A DNA stretch of 64,000 nt from Isochrysis galbana (GCA_018136815.1 CM030933.1:7566676-7630675); one strand, 5' to 3'; shown: positions 40,629-51,195, counted from the stretch's first letter. Numbers and translations: made by a program. Notes: generated by a model from the sequence alone, not told the origin.

Positions 40629-41249
40629 ATGGGCAAGTCGCACAGTGGCAAGCGGAGACGTGCAGAGGAACCTGGGGGCGTGAGTGAGCACGGGCCGCCT
40701 GTTCGCACCATTTCAGGGCACCTCGGCGGTGGGAGTGGTGCGTCGGACGACTGGCAGACCACGGCTCGCAGCTGGGCAGCGATCGCTGGCATCATCAAGA
40801 GGTACCGTGCCAAGCAGCTGTGGATGCCATTTTACTATGACGGTCAATGCGCAGAGCACGTGCGCGCCCTAGGATTCTCCCACGTTCACCATCGGCCTGG
40901 CGAAGATTTCTTTATAAAAGCGAGAGAGGCCAAATTTTTGAAGTCTATCGATCTGATTCTGGATAACCCTCCGTACACATCTCCTGAGATGAAGGAGTCT
41001 GTGTTACGGGCCCTAGCTTCTACTGGCAAACCATTCATCATGTTACTACCGATGACAGTCCTTCATGTCGGCTTTGTTCGTGAAATCCTAGACGCAAACA
41101 AAATACAAGTGATTATCCCAAGGCGCGTCTATGTGAAAAAGACAAATGCAGACGAAGTTCCCTTCAAATATCTGTGCTGGTTCTGCTACGGGGTGCGTTT
41201 GCCTCGAGATCTAATTTTGATCGACGATGACCAAGAAGAACCAAGGTAG
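40629..41249 (+). CDS. NPPY-motif methyltransferase-like protein, 206 aa
   Basis: ATG at 40,629 to TAG. The hallmark is DNPPYTSPEMKESVLRAL (residues 112-129). The (D/N)PPY tetrad is catalytic motif IV of N6-adenine (and some amine) methyltransferases, binding the target amino group. Downstream, GKPFIMLLPMTVLHVGFVREIL and IIPRRVYVKKT...PFKYLCWFCYG fit the later strands of that Rossmann fold. A classical SAM-binding GxG motif I is not obvious; DGQCAEHVRALGF (71-83) occupies its place, so the protein is either divergent or short of full SAM binding. Basic N-terminus (GKSHSGKRRR). Related short proteins occur in marine algae and phages as far as I recall. Target (DNA, RNA or protein) unknown. Confidence 0.72.
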   Translation: MGKSHSGKRRRAEEPGGVSEHGPPVRTISGHLGGGSGASDDWQTTARSWAAIAGIIKRYRAKQLWMPFYYDGQCAEHVRALGFSHVHHRPGEDFFIKAREAKFLKSIDLILDNPPYTSPEMKESVLRALASTGKPFIMLLPMTVLHVGFVREILDANKIQVIIPRRVYVKKTNADEVPFKYLCWFCYGVRLPRDLILIDDDQEEPR

Positions 41250-41479
41250 CATCCGCTGAAGGGACTTTAAATAGACATGTTCAGTATGTCCGGAATTCGT
41301 CCCACAAGCCATAAGTGATAGTGATGTACTACAAGGCAAGAGTAGATGAGCCTCAAGAGTCCGACAGATGCATCGTTGCTCTCGCTGTGCAAGCTACTGG
41401 GTCACCTGGCGTGAGGGGTGAGGCAATGCTAGCACAAGTAGAAGCCATCTTAAAAAAACCTTATAGTAGTAATTATAAT

Positions 41480-42487
41480 ATTCTTACCACACTCGCGGCG
41501 AATGGAACCACTACCTACTACACGTAGTACGTAGCATACTTTCTACACCCCCACTCCCCCGGCCCTTCTCCCCCCGCCATCAGGCGGCTCCCCCCGTACA
41601 CTACTAGGGGGATAGGGGTGAAGGGCTTAGATATGGTCCGGTGGCCTGCGCCCCCCCCAGGTGATCTTTCCCCCCCTTCCTCCTGTGTCTCCGAGTGGGC
41701 GGCCGACTCTGTCCCGACTTATCCTGTAAACAGGAGCGGGACTTACCGATTTTTTCGCTCCGCCCACCCCCTTCTCCGCGCTCTCTCTCCCCTCTCCTGC
41801 GGCACGCGCGATGGCGCGCCTGCGGCAGGCCTCCGCCTTCACTCGTCCGCAGTGGGGGAGGAGCCGTTGCCGATCCTTGCTCCCTCTCCCTCTCCCATCC
41901 GGGCCAGTCGTGGCCAGCCCATTGCTCGAAACCCCCCTCCCCCCTGGTCGACAGGCAGACAGGTGCAACGTGGGGGCCCCTGAGGCCCAGGAGCGCCAGC
42001 GAGGGAGAGGCAGGGAAGGCCAAGGCCCAACTCCAGCCTCCTTTGCCTCTGCCCCCTGAGCTGGCCTCCTAGAGCCTCCAGGCAGGGGTTGCCAAAGAGC
42101 AGCTGGACGCCTGCCGCAGGCGCGCCATCGCGTGCCGCAGGAGAGGGGAGAGAGAGCGCGGAGAAGGAGAAGGGGGTGGGCGGAGCTCCCCTCCACCGAA
42201 AAGTCGTCAAGTCCCGCTCCTGTTTACAGGATAAGTCGGGACAGAGTCGGCCGCCCACTCGGAGACACAGGAGGAAGGGGGGGAAAGATCACCTGGGGGG
42301 GGCGCAGGCCACCGGACCATATCTAAGCCCTTCACCCCTATCCCCCTAGTAGTGTACGGGGGGAGCCGCCTGATGGCGGGGGGAGAAGGGCCGGGGGAGT
42401 GGGGGTGTAGAAAGTATGCTACGTACTACGTGTAGTAGGTAGTGGTTCCATTCGCCGCGAGCGTGCGGTAAGGCAATATTATAAGTG
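41480..42487. mobile_element. Long inverted-repeat (foldback) element, arms about 350-380 bp
   Basis: Left arm 41,480-41,830 and right arm 42,109-42,487 are near-identical in reverse orientation: ATAATATT.., GGCGAATGGAACCACTACC, the CCATCAGGCGGC hairpin, ATATGGTCCGGTGGCCTGCG, CTGTAAACAGGAGCGGGACTT. The right arm has a 10-base insertion near 42,190. The 280-base spacer is repeat C (compare 7,345-7,570). The outermost bases resemble the LINE 3' terminus (AAAAAAACCTT..AATATTC). No transposase, no clear TSD. Could be a foldback/MULE-type element or two LINE-like 3' ends inserted head to head. Confidence 0.8.
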
Positions 42488-43212
42488 TTTTTAATGTTAT
42501 ACTACTATGGTATATCCTAGCCCTAGCCAACCCCACTAGCTAATTGGACACAACTTTTCAGTCCCGGAATCCCGCCATGCTTGACAAGCCAGGTGTCCGA
42601 GTGATACGGGGGGAGGGGGCACTGACCCCCATCACCCTTTGTTCGTCCCAAGTCAAAAATCCCAAATGGAGCTTGCCATGCGGAATTGGTTCGCACATTC
42701 AGCAGCATTCAGATGAGACTAGAATTTGCCTATTCCCAGGGCCCGCCGAGGCGCTCTTCGATATGAAGTCCACCTATGCAAAGTGAAAGAAAACAAAACT
42801 ACAACTCGATGGTCCACTTTGGACGCGACGCGACCTTAGTGTTAGTAGCAGCAGCTTTGAACTTGAATCTGCCAGAGGCTCTCCAGAGGCATCTTATGCA
42901 TGAGTCGCATTGAAGCCCTAAACAAAGGCATATCCCGCGCGCACGTCCGCGGGCGGTTGGGCTATACTTCTGCATAGTAGCTAGTAGCTGATGCAACGTT
43001 GCGGGAATGCTAGAAAACGAAACGCTTAGGACTTAGGATCAAGCTAGCTGTGCCACAACATATGGTCGCCACTTTCGTTCTGACTCATACGAACTTTGCA
43101 TCCAGGCATGTAGACCCACTTGATGGGCACATTTCTGGCGTGGCATAAGCGTTCTCAGTACAAGGCCTGGTGCCTCGATCGGCTTCTCTTCTAAAAGACA
43201 ACTCGAAACGTG
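42488..43212. other. Intergenic, no gene recognised
   Basis: Only small frames (under 85 codons). It is 3' of the minus-strand esterase gene, so its right part is probably that gene's 3' UTR. Confidence 0.5.
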
Positions 43213-45162
43213 TCAGCTTGTGGCCTTGTACCTTGGGTTGTTCAATAACAGATTGTAGAGCGAGAGTGCCCAAAAGTCCGCAGGGCCAGGGTAGCAATAG
43301 TGCAAGCAATCCAACGGAAACGCCTTCTTCCAATCGGCTCCGAATTCGCCCCGGGTCGAGCTGTAACGCATCGAGGTGGCCACATGCCCATCACCACGCA
43401 TGTCTAAGAAGGACACGTTCAGAACGGCAAAGCGATCGATCAAGGAAGGCATGGTCCTCGCAGTTCGCTCCCATGCTGATTCAAATAGGGGTGGACCTCG
43501 CCAATTGTACTTGTCATTGAAAAGATCAACGCCAAGTTTTGCACCCTTCTTTGTCATCTGAGGTGGTCTCCATTCGTATATGTTTTTCTGCCCTGTCAGC
43601 TCTTGCCAAGCATCGGCCCGGCTGCGCAAGGGGCGGGTGGCATTCTCGCAGCTATAATGGCCTATATTTGTGGTGCGGAAGACCAGTTTAGCGTCTAGCT
43701 TCATCTCGGCTGCCAATTGTTGGAGCGCATCGACGACGAGCTCTTCGTACTGGCGGAAGACGGGGTCGATCTGATGGTAATGGTGGCCGATATTTAGAAC
43801 AACCACATCCGCCTGCTTCAAAAACGAATGCCAAAATGACCCTGAAATGTTCTTGAGTTCAGTGAAGAGTTCGGCATGCCTCAATACCTTGACGAGTGTG
43901 CCGCCGCTCTGCAAGTGGGCCGAGCTCAACCACCCCCCTTCATTGCCAACACTTGTGTGGCACTTGTCCATGGACACCTCACCCACGATGGGCTCGCCCG
44001 GGGCTCGGCCGTACAAATCCTTCTGCTCAACGACATAGTCTCCAAGGAGCCAAATGAGTGAATAGTAGGCTTGGGCAGACAACGAGTCGCCCAGGAAGAG
44101 GATCGTGCGCTTTCTCAGCCACGCATCAAAACGTGCACCACTGACCGGAGCGAGTGAACAGTGAAACGGCCGCCAACTCCAGGAGATTGCCTGCAACGCA
44201 CGCAGGCGTTCCGTAGCTGACTGCCGAAAGCACAACCTGTAGTCATACCAGCCCTTGACTTCCGGGAGCGCTCTTCCATATGCAAAGTGATCCGGGCGAC
44301 TTATTGACCTGGGATCACACGTCTGCATCCAACGACCGGCCAAGTGATCGCCGTCCATTTTGCACAGTGCCCGAGCTTCTGATGTGCGTCCTACTTCAGA
44401 GCTCATGTATTCACAAAAATGCGGGTTTTGGCGAACACCAGGATTGTTGGCAGCTCCGAGCCGCGTCACGCCTTGCAGCCAATTCCTGCGGACAACATTG
44501 ATGTCGCTGCGTCCGTAAGACGGTGGTGAGTCTCCGGCGTGCGGCATGCGTCGGGAAGAAAGCCAGACCTCGTCCACACGCAAATGCTTTGCATGCCTCA
44601 TCCTGTCGCCGCGCACAAAGAGGACCTCGTTCATGGTGCCAGAACTTTGGATACCAAACTTCTCGAGGGCGACTTCCATTTGGAGCCATCCAGGAGCAAG
44701 ATGCGTTCCTCGTGTATCAGGCCTTCGGTGCTCCGTCGAGCAGAGCGGAAGATAAAGCGCGTCGTTCAGGCTTGTGCTATTCAGACGAACAGAGACGCAA
44801 AAGTCTGCCACGCACGATCCCTTGAGGATGGATGTACTCGAGCACTTCTCGGGCGGGACCTTCAAAGTGCTAGGGTCGAAGGCGAAGGAGAGAGATAAGG
44901 GCAAGGATTCAGTGAGGACGACGGGTTCCTCCGCCCTCAGGATGAGCATCTGCCGGCTCGAGTTGTAGAAGGCGCGGATCGCTCGGCCGCAGGGGACAAG
45001 CTTGCCTCCTCCGAGCCGGCCAGCGTCGCTGGGCTCGCTCACGTCGACGTGCGCGCAGTTACCGGCGAGTTCCCAGCGATTGTGGAGCGAATCGTCGAAG
45101 ATGACGAGGAGGGGGAAGACGGACGCGCTCGCCGCCGCGATCGCCGTCGCCGCCGTCGACAT
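43213..45162 (-). CDS. PC-esterase / PMR5-TBL-like O-acyltransferase, 649 aa
   Basis: Single exon from ATG at 45,162. Residues 5-22 form a hydrophobic signal or signal-anchor, so the enzyme should act in the secretory pathway, with the bulk lumenal. The catalytic half shows the two family signatures: the GDS block ILFLGDSLSAQ (nucleophile Ser-360) and the terminal DxxH block DCLHYCYPG (Asp-618, His-621), as in plant TBL/PMR5 polysaccharide O-acetyltransferases and Cas1-type proteins. NIGHHY (about 455) and NIGHYSC (about 517) look like the family's oxyanion-side motifs. The first 250 residues are Cys-containing and unassigned. Inferred role: O-acetylation (or esterase action) on cell-surface or scale polysaccharides. 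Several N-glycosylation sequons are present. Confidence 0.87.
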   Translation of the reverse strand: MSTAATAIAAASASVFPLLVIFDDSLHNRWELAGNCAHVDVSEPSDAGRLGGGKLVPCGRAIRAFYNSSRQMLILRAEEPVVLTESLPLSLSFAFDPSTLKVPPEKCSSTSILKGSCVADFCVSVRLNSTSLNDALYLPLCSTEHRRPDTRGTHLAPGWLQMEVALEKFGIQSSGTMNEVLFVRGDRMRHAKHLRVDEVWLSSRRMPHAGDSPPSYGRSDINVVRRNWLQGVTRLGAANNPGVRQNPHFCEYMSSEVGRTSEARALCKMDGDHLAGRWMQTCDPRSISRPDHFAYGRALPEVKGWYDYRLCFRQSATERLRALQAISWSWRPFHCSLAPVSGARFDAWLRKRTILFLGDSLSAQAYYSLIWLLGDYVVEQKDLYGRAPGEPIVGEVSMDKCHTSVGNEGGWLSSAHLQSGGTLVKVLRHAELFTELKNISGSFWHSFLKQADVVVLNIGHHYHQIDPVFRQYEELVVDALQQLAAEMKLDAKLVFRTTNIGHYSCENATRPLRSRADAWQELTGQKNIYEWRPPQMTKKGAKLGVDLFNDKYNWRGPPLFESAWERTARTMPSLIDRFAVLNVSFLDMRGDGHVATSMRYSSTRGEFGADWKKAFPLDCLHYCYPGPADFWALSLYNLLLNNPRYKATS

Positions 45163-45474
45163 GATGGCGCACCGCCCGCCGGCGGAGAGCTGCGCCTCGC
45201 GCGATACAAAAAGGACTACTCTACCTACTTTACTTTACTCCGTATGTCGCCAACTCCTACCACCCCACTCCTTCCCCTTGATACTTCTCGCCGCCCGCGC
45301 CCCCCCCCCCCCCCCCCCCCCGCGCGCGCCCCCCCCCAAATATGTGGGCGCTCCGCGCCCGCCCGCCCCCCAAATATGTCGTAAATATGTAGTACATATC
45401 TGATATGTCGCCACCCCCCCAAATATGTAGTACGATATGTATGTTACCCCCCAGGAGCAAACGCCCCCCAGGAG
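45163..45474. repeat. C-run and AAATATGT repeat block upstream of the esterase gene
   Basis: 20-base C-run near 45,300-45,320, then alternating C-runs and AAATATGT(AG/CG/GG) units to 45,445. It resembles 39,285-39,360 and the complement at 13,690-13,800. Probably the subterminal part of a non-autonomous element in the esterase promoter. Confidence 0.6.
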
Positions 45475-45686
45475 CCTAGATGGGAAAAACAGAGGGGGGG
45501 GCGTCCAAAAACAGTAAAAACAGTCTGTTTTTGGCCTTCGTAGAAAAACAGACAAAAACAGTCCCAAAAACAGTACCGGAGGGGGGGGCTCTCTAACGAA
45601 TTCTTGCCGGGCGAGGGCGCTCGGTCGGGTGCGCGCGCTCTCCCTCCCGCTCGCTCACTCGCTCTCCCTCTCTCCCTCTCTCGCTC
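45475..45686 (+). mobile_element. Partial copy of the CCTAGATGGG element
   Basis: Starts CCTAGATGGGAAAAACAG. It is nearly identical to 15,885-16,060 (AACAGTCTGTTTTTGGCCTTC, CTCTCTAACGAA, GGGCGCTCGGTCGGGTGCGCG) and then enters a CT-rich tract. It is cut off at 45,686 by the TAGGGCGGTCAAA MITE; the right end is missing. Confidence 0.85.
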
Positions 45687-45785
45687 CTAGGGCGGTCAAA
45701 CAGGGGCTTTTTAACGACTAGTAAGGGTTGGGCTGCATTTTTTGACCGTGGCGCGATGCCCACTAAAAAACCTCCCGGGGGGGCT
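45686..45785 (+). mobile_element. Short MITE, TAGGGCGGTCAAA family (copy)
   Basis: TAGGGCGGTCAAACAGGGG, AACGACTAG, GGGCTGCATTTTTTGACCGT, collinear with 13,876-13,965. It is followed by 'taaaaaacctcccggggg', as 'taaaaaaacttccggggg' follows the other copy, so the repeat extends about 25 bases past the inverted repeat. Confidence 0.65.
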
Positions 45786-45943
45786 ACCTGACGCTACGAA
45801 AATCTTCGCCAAGAAATGGTGCGATTCGCCCCCCCTCTCGCCCCCTCCGTCACGCGCCCTCACGCTCTACCCGTAAAGAATGGGCGGTCGCGCCCGCGGG
45901 GGGATCGGTTCCTTTATATCTAAGCTACATTCGGCATTTGATT

Positions 45944-46600
45944 CCCGCCCGATGCAGCGCCGTGTCGGGCTGCCGACGGTCCGACCACCCCCTGACCCAC
46001 TGGCATCATTGCCCGCACAGCCCACCCAGCTTCTCAAAGCGCGCGCACGCGGCTACCCTGGCTGCCACAGACCCCACCCCGACCATCCCGACCCGCCCCT
46101 CGCAGGATTCGCCCTCACTCGAACTCGGCATCGAGAACCAGGACCAGCTCACCAACGCGGCCGTCCACGCGTGGCTGACGAGCCTCCGCGTTGAGGCTGC
46201 CTTCGCGGTCCTGCTCTCTCTGACAGTGCCAGATACGGCGCTGGTCGGTGAGGTGAGACCCGTGGGCGGCCTCAGGACGGGCCACGTCGTGGCCCTCAAC
46301 GCCACGGCGAGGAGGAAAGCCCAAGATCCTGCCAGAACGCCTCACAGCGCATCTGGCGGGAACCCACCACCCAGAGCAGATATCACCTTCTGCCGCTGGG
46401 TGGTGGGCTTGGCAGGCGGTATGGGACATCATTCCGTACTGCAAATGACGCGCGACGGCGCAACAAAAGCGCTCCAGGCACGCGGAGCTCGCGCAGCGAA
46501 GGCGCAAATCAAGGTCTCGGCAACACTTGACATAGAAGTCAAGGAAAGCCGTAGACCGCGGAGCCGACGCGGCGTCCGTCGACCTCCGGTGGGCAGTTGA
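45944..46600 (+). CDS. Putative LINE upstream ORF (ORF1-like), start uncertain
   Basis: The frame ending at TGA 46,600 is open from about 45,940 but has no convincing ATG near its start; a CCCCTCGCAG|GATTCG acceptor near 46,103 would allow a spliced start. From there it reads a plausible globular protein (SLELGIENQDQLTNAAVHAWLTSLRVEAAFAVLL...) with a basic C-terminus (RRPRSRRGVRRPP). It is in the same frame as the main LINE ORF, separated by the stop. No known domain; it may instead be a host gene fragment. Confidence 0.4.
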   Translation, partial: PARCSAVSGCRRSDHPLTHWHHCPHSPPSFSKRAHAATLAATDPTPTIPTRPSQDSPSLELGIENQDQLTNAAVHAWLTSLRVEAAFAVLLSLTVPDTALVGEVRPVGGLRTGHVVALNATARRKAQDPARTPHSASGGNPPPRADITFCRWVVGLAGGMGHHSVLQMTRDGATKALQARGARAAKAQIKVSATLDIEVKESRRPRSRRGVRRPPVGS

Positions 46601-46846
46601 GGCGGAAAGCCTTTGGCAGTCAGCCTCTATGCCTGTAGTAAACATCGACGAAAGCGGCGGCGGGGATGGGCCAGTAAGTGGGGGTGGTGGCGGCGGCGGC
46701 GCTCCCGCGGTGACGTCAGACGTCAACAATCAAAGGGGTCTGCAGATGGCTGACTGCGACGAAATTTCGACGCGCGGCCCACCCGCTTGGTGTGACTGTG
46801 TGGGAGGCCCCTGTGTATTTGGTGTCTGGAGGGGCCCCCCATCCGG

Positions 46847-49800
46847 ATGGATCGTCGAAAACGGGCGCGTAGCGCGTCCGGCATCAGTTCGAAGTTGGGC
46901 TCTCCGGGCCTCCCTCGGAGACGTCAAACGTCGAATGGGCTCCACGGATGGCTGATTTCAACGAGGTTTCGGCGCGCGGCCCGCCCGATTGGTGTGACTG
47001 TGTGGGTGGCCCCTGTGTATTTGGTGTCTGGGCTCCAAGAGGAGGCCGAGTTTCCGGACTCCCACAAAATCGTCATCACCTTTACGGCGTACGAGAAGGG
47101 CCACAAGGCCAAGGACGAAGAGACTCTAGGCGCCATTGTTGCACATCTCAACAAACTAGAGGGCGTCGACTTGGAACCTGACTTTTTGTCTAAGAGCGCC
47201 TCCGGCCCATGGGAAATAATGGTCACGGCGGATTGCGCGAATCAGTTTCGCGAGATGTACAAAGACGTAGTCGACTTTCGCAAGGCGGGCATTCCGTGCC
47301 CAATAGCGGTCAAATATCAAACTCTCGACGAAAAACTCAAGGGGCTACCCCGGGCGTCCGACAAAGCGGTAGCCGGAGCCTTCCAAGATGTATCGGCGCA
47401 CCTAGTGGTGCGCAACTACAAGTTCGAGCTCAAGAGTATCATTACGATAAGCTCGCTCGCCAAGGCGGTAGAGAATCAAGGCTTCTTCTTTCTCCAAGGC
47501 AACCAAGAAAGGACCAAGATCCTCACTAAAGAAGGGGTCCTAGTAACCCAAGGTAAGAAAGAAGTCTACCACCTTTACGTGACCCCCAAACAGGGCTCGT
47601 TCAAATCGTTCGACTTTCCGCGCAAGATCCTCCTCAGCGTTAATGGGGCTCCTTACCCCATTGAGTACGCGGTCCGGAATTGCCGCGAACTCGGCGGCGA
47701 CATTAAGAACCTGTACATCCACGCGGGCCCGAAGGGATGCAAAGGATACAAAAAAGATTACGCCTTGGCCTTCCAACCCCCTCTCCGCGTATGCGTGTGC
47801 GCGGAGGAAAAGGCAGCGCGACTTGAGCGTGAAGAACGAAAGCGCATGGCGCCGCCGAAGAAAACCATCCAAGAGGCCATCAACCCGGGCTCGCTCGAGC
47901 TATGCAAACGTTTCCCCAACGGGAAATGCCCCATGAACATCATGGGCAAGGCGTGCAACCGCTCGCACGATTATCCGGGCGCATGGAAAGATGGCGCATG
48001 CACAATCGTGTGCGCGTTTCCGCGCGCGAGTGCCGGACCCCCCGGAAAACAACCGAAGGGAGGAATTTGTGCCCTAGGCGCCGATTGCCGCTATCTTCAT
48101 AAGTACGCGAGCCTAGCCTATTTGATGTGTCGTGGCAACGCACTGATCATATACGCACTCACCTTTAACTCCACCCTTGGATATCCAGGTGAGGGACCGG
48201 TCACTATCGTGTCCTACAACATCAACGGTGCCGGGCACGGCGCTTTAGGCTCGGCGCTGGCTCAAGCGAGAAAAGCGAGGGTAGACATTCTACTTCTGCA
48301 AGAGCTTCATGCCTATGCAGACGGCAGACATCATCGCGCATGCATGACCGCCAAAGCGTTGGGGTGGCAAATGGTGCACGCACCAGCGAACATCACTGAC
48401 CCGGCGAGTGGGGTAGGCATTGCGATACGCGACTCCTCCCCAAGAGTGAAAATGTTACCGGACACGGCGGAAACGCTAGTCGAAGGCAGATGCCTACGAG
48501 TTAGATGCGTAATAGAATCTAAAGAATTGGAGCTAATATCTATATATCTGAGCGCCACGCCTAACCTAAGAGCCACCCAAATAGAAGCGTTAAGGACTAG
48601 CCCCGTGGGAAGAGAACACGACACCCTTATGGGGGGCGATTTCAACTGTGTAGAAGATGTGGAGAGAGACACAAGAAAGCACGCGAACCGAGAGGAATAT
48701 GGAAACGCTCACGGATCCAAACTGAGAACGGCTATGAACGAAATAGGGTTAATGGACGCATACAATCTAGTGAACGGTAACAACAAAGGGGGCTTCACCC
48801 GCCTCTCGGGGACTATACACACGAGAATAGACAGGATCTACTCTCCCATAGTATGCTCGAACATCAATTGGCAAACAATCGGCCCACACCCGGCACTATT
48901 CACGGGAAAAGGCGCCTCGGACCACCTTCCGGTGATGGGCACCTTCGAAATGGTAGGGTTCAAACCCGGACGCACGTACGACGTGCGAATCGACAACGAG
49001 CTCTTAGGTGCGGAAGACACACGGAGAGTGATAACACACTTGTGGAGAAGCCACATAAAACCCGAGACACCGGACGAAGACGTCGATGACGCGTGGAGTA
49101 ACGCGAAAAAGGCGGCGGCAATTTACCTTCTGTGGGCAACAAGACAAAACAGAGAGCAGCAAGAGATAGCGAAAGCCGTCGAAGAGCTCGCACTGATCGG
49201 GATAGAGCTCAACGACGGCGAACCAAACGCAAGGAAAGTGGATAGGATGCGCGAACTCAACAAAAAGATAGACACGATTCGCAAGAAGTCCAGACCGACG
49301 ACCAAAGAAAGCTTCGACTCCCTCAAGCACGAGGAGAGAATGACGAAAGAATTCTTTCACAGATTTCAATCACGCGCCTCTAACAGCGCAATTCCGGAAC
49401 TATTCGTCACGGGCGACTGGAACGCCCCGGGGAACGACACGAGGAACACGACCGCGGATGATACGGAAATACGAAACGAACTTCGCAAATATTACGTATG
49501 GTTATATCAGGAACGACGTAGCACCAGAGACCGCGAACTCGAAGAAACGTTAGAAACGCGCCCAATGAACAACCATGACAGCGATGCCATAGAAGGGAAA
49601 ATAACGATGGAAGAACTAACCGACGCCGTCACCCAAATAGGAAGCGGCAAAAGCGCGGGACCGGACGCGCTTCCGGCGGAGTTCTACAAAAGCTTCATCG
49701 ACCTAGTGAAGCATGACTTTCTTAGGATGCTAAACCTAGCTCTAGAGCAGGGACAACTAAACATATCAATGAGGGAAGGCGATATAATCCTTCTATATAA

Positions 49801-50764
49801 AAAAGGTGACACGCGAGACCCTAGGAACTACAGACCCATCACGCTACTGCAAAGCGATTACAAAATATTAGCTAAGGTGCTCACGAATAGACTAAAAAAA
49901 GTAATCGGGAACATAATCTCGAAAGACCAGCTCGGCTTCGTCCCAAAACGGTTAATCGGCGAAGCCACCCATCTGTTGCAACTGACGAACGCGTACCTAG
50001 ACGAAACGGGGGAGCCAGGACTCCTCCTAGCGCTCGATTGGGAAAAGGCTTTCGACAGGGTCAATTGGGAGTTTTACCACTTGGTCCTCGAAAAGCTAAA
50101 ATTCGGAGAGAACTTCAAAAGGTATGCGAAGGCTCTCACGAATTCCGAGGCAAAACCAATTCGCTACATAAAGGCGAACGGGGGAAGAAGCTTCCCTTTC
50201 AACATAGCGAGCGGCGTCCCACAAGGATGCCCGCTCTCCCCACTGGCCTTCCTCTTGACGGCAGAAGCCCTCACCAGAGCGATAAACGAAGACGAAGACA
50301 TCGAGGGCATCATAGTGAACGGAGCCGAACTAAAGATAAGAGTTTTTGTTTACGTTTTGTTGTGGGACCACCCACCAGCCAAATGGGAGGGCGGGTACAA
50401 AGGCCCGCGATTCATGGACTACCAACTAGTAGACGAATACGCTGAACAAAAAGGGAAGATCGCGCTACTAGACGCGATCACGGTATCAGACATCACGAAA
50501 ACCGCGCTCAAAGCAGCCAGGAAAAACGCCCCGCAAGCGGCTAAACTTGCATGGGAGAAAAGACTAGACATCACAAAAGAGGAATGGAAGCAGATAGCTA
50601 GGCTATATACACTGCCTCTACTGAAACACACGGACAAGCACCCGCACTTCAAGCACATCACACAAAGAAGGATTGGGACCAAAAATAGATTCGCGGGCAG
50701 TCATACGAGTATGTGCAGATTATGCCACCGACACCGTGAGGACCAAAAATATTCGAAACCATAG
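46847..50764 (+). pseudogene. LINE polyprotein: CCCH fingers, endonuclease, RT lacking its catalytic box
   Basis: 1,305-codon frame. Residues about 60-330 are unassigned. At about 350-425 lie two CCCH-type zinc fingers (CPMNIMGKACNRSH and CALGADCRYLH). About 452-700 is an exonuclease/endonuclease/phosphatase domain (SYNINGAG, LLLQELHA, GGDFNCV, SDHLPVMGTF). About 935-1,165 is reverse transcriptase (GPDALPAEFYKS, YRPITLL, DWEKAFDRVNW, GVPQGCPLSPLAFLL). Right after ELKI the frame jumps to the C-terminal HPPAKWEGGYKGP segment: the FADD box, thumb and about 400-500 residues seen in the 30-kb copy are gone, without loss of frame. A second small deletion destroys the zinc knuckle (CRLCHRHREDQ then stop). 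The ATG at 46,847 is doubtful; the conserved frame of the 5' repeat (MADFNEVSARGPPDWCDC, 46,948) is different. Confidence 0.88.
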
Positions 50765-50862
50765 ATGCCATCTCTAACTACACGCCCTGCCCGAAAAGGA
50801 CTTGAGCACAAAAAGTTAAGGATAGACTATTCGCATATCCCGGCACGTCTACCCCCGACAGC

Positions 50863-51195
50863 TTGAAGACTCTCTACATAATAGCATGGAAATACATCAT
50901 CAGAAACTTCTACAGGGTAGGATTCGAGTCATACGAATTTCACCATATACCAATTCTAGAAGCCACGCTCGTGCAAGGTTCAAGGTTCACCACCCTGATG
51001 CGAGGCCTCGCCCCGCCAAACCTCCATAGCTCTGCGAGAACCCGCAAGGCTTCCCTGGGAAGAAAACCAAAGATCAAAACTCCGATAGAGCTAAGCACCC
51101 CCATATTTGTGAAAGATAAAAAGGGTAGGCTAAGAATGAACACAAACCTTAACCTCGTAGCAGAAACCCTCGGACTCACAGAGCGACTCGCCTAA
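50863..51195 (+). pseudogene. LINE ORF tail (copy 4)
   Basis: After the frameshift near 50,740 the C-terminal tail continues: SLKTLYIIAWKYIIRNFYRV ... NLVAETLGLTERLA, stop at 51,195. Collinear with the tails at 17,609, 24,111 and 30,101. Confidence 0.9.

Noticed and set aside
40600..40660. tRNA-like string GTGGCGGAATGGGCAAG
   Set aside because: Resembles the 5' half of a Leu/Ser tRNA, but no matching acceptor stem, anticodon arm or T-loop follows; it is the start of the NPPY protein gene.
45475..45686. Full copy of the CCTAGATGGG transposon
   Set aside because: Only the left end is present; the right end and TSD are missing because a MITE truncates it.
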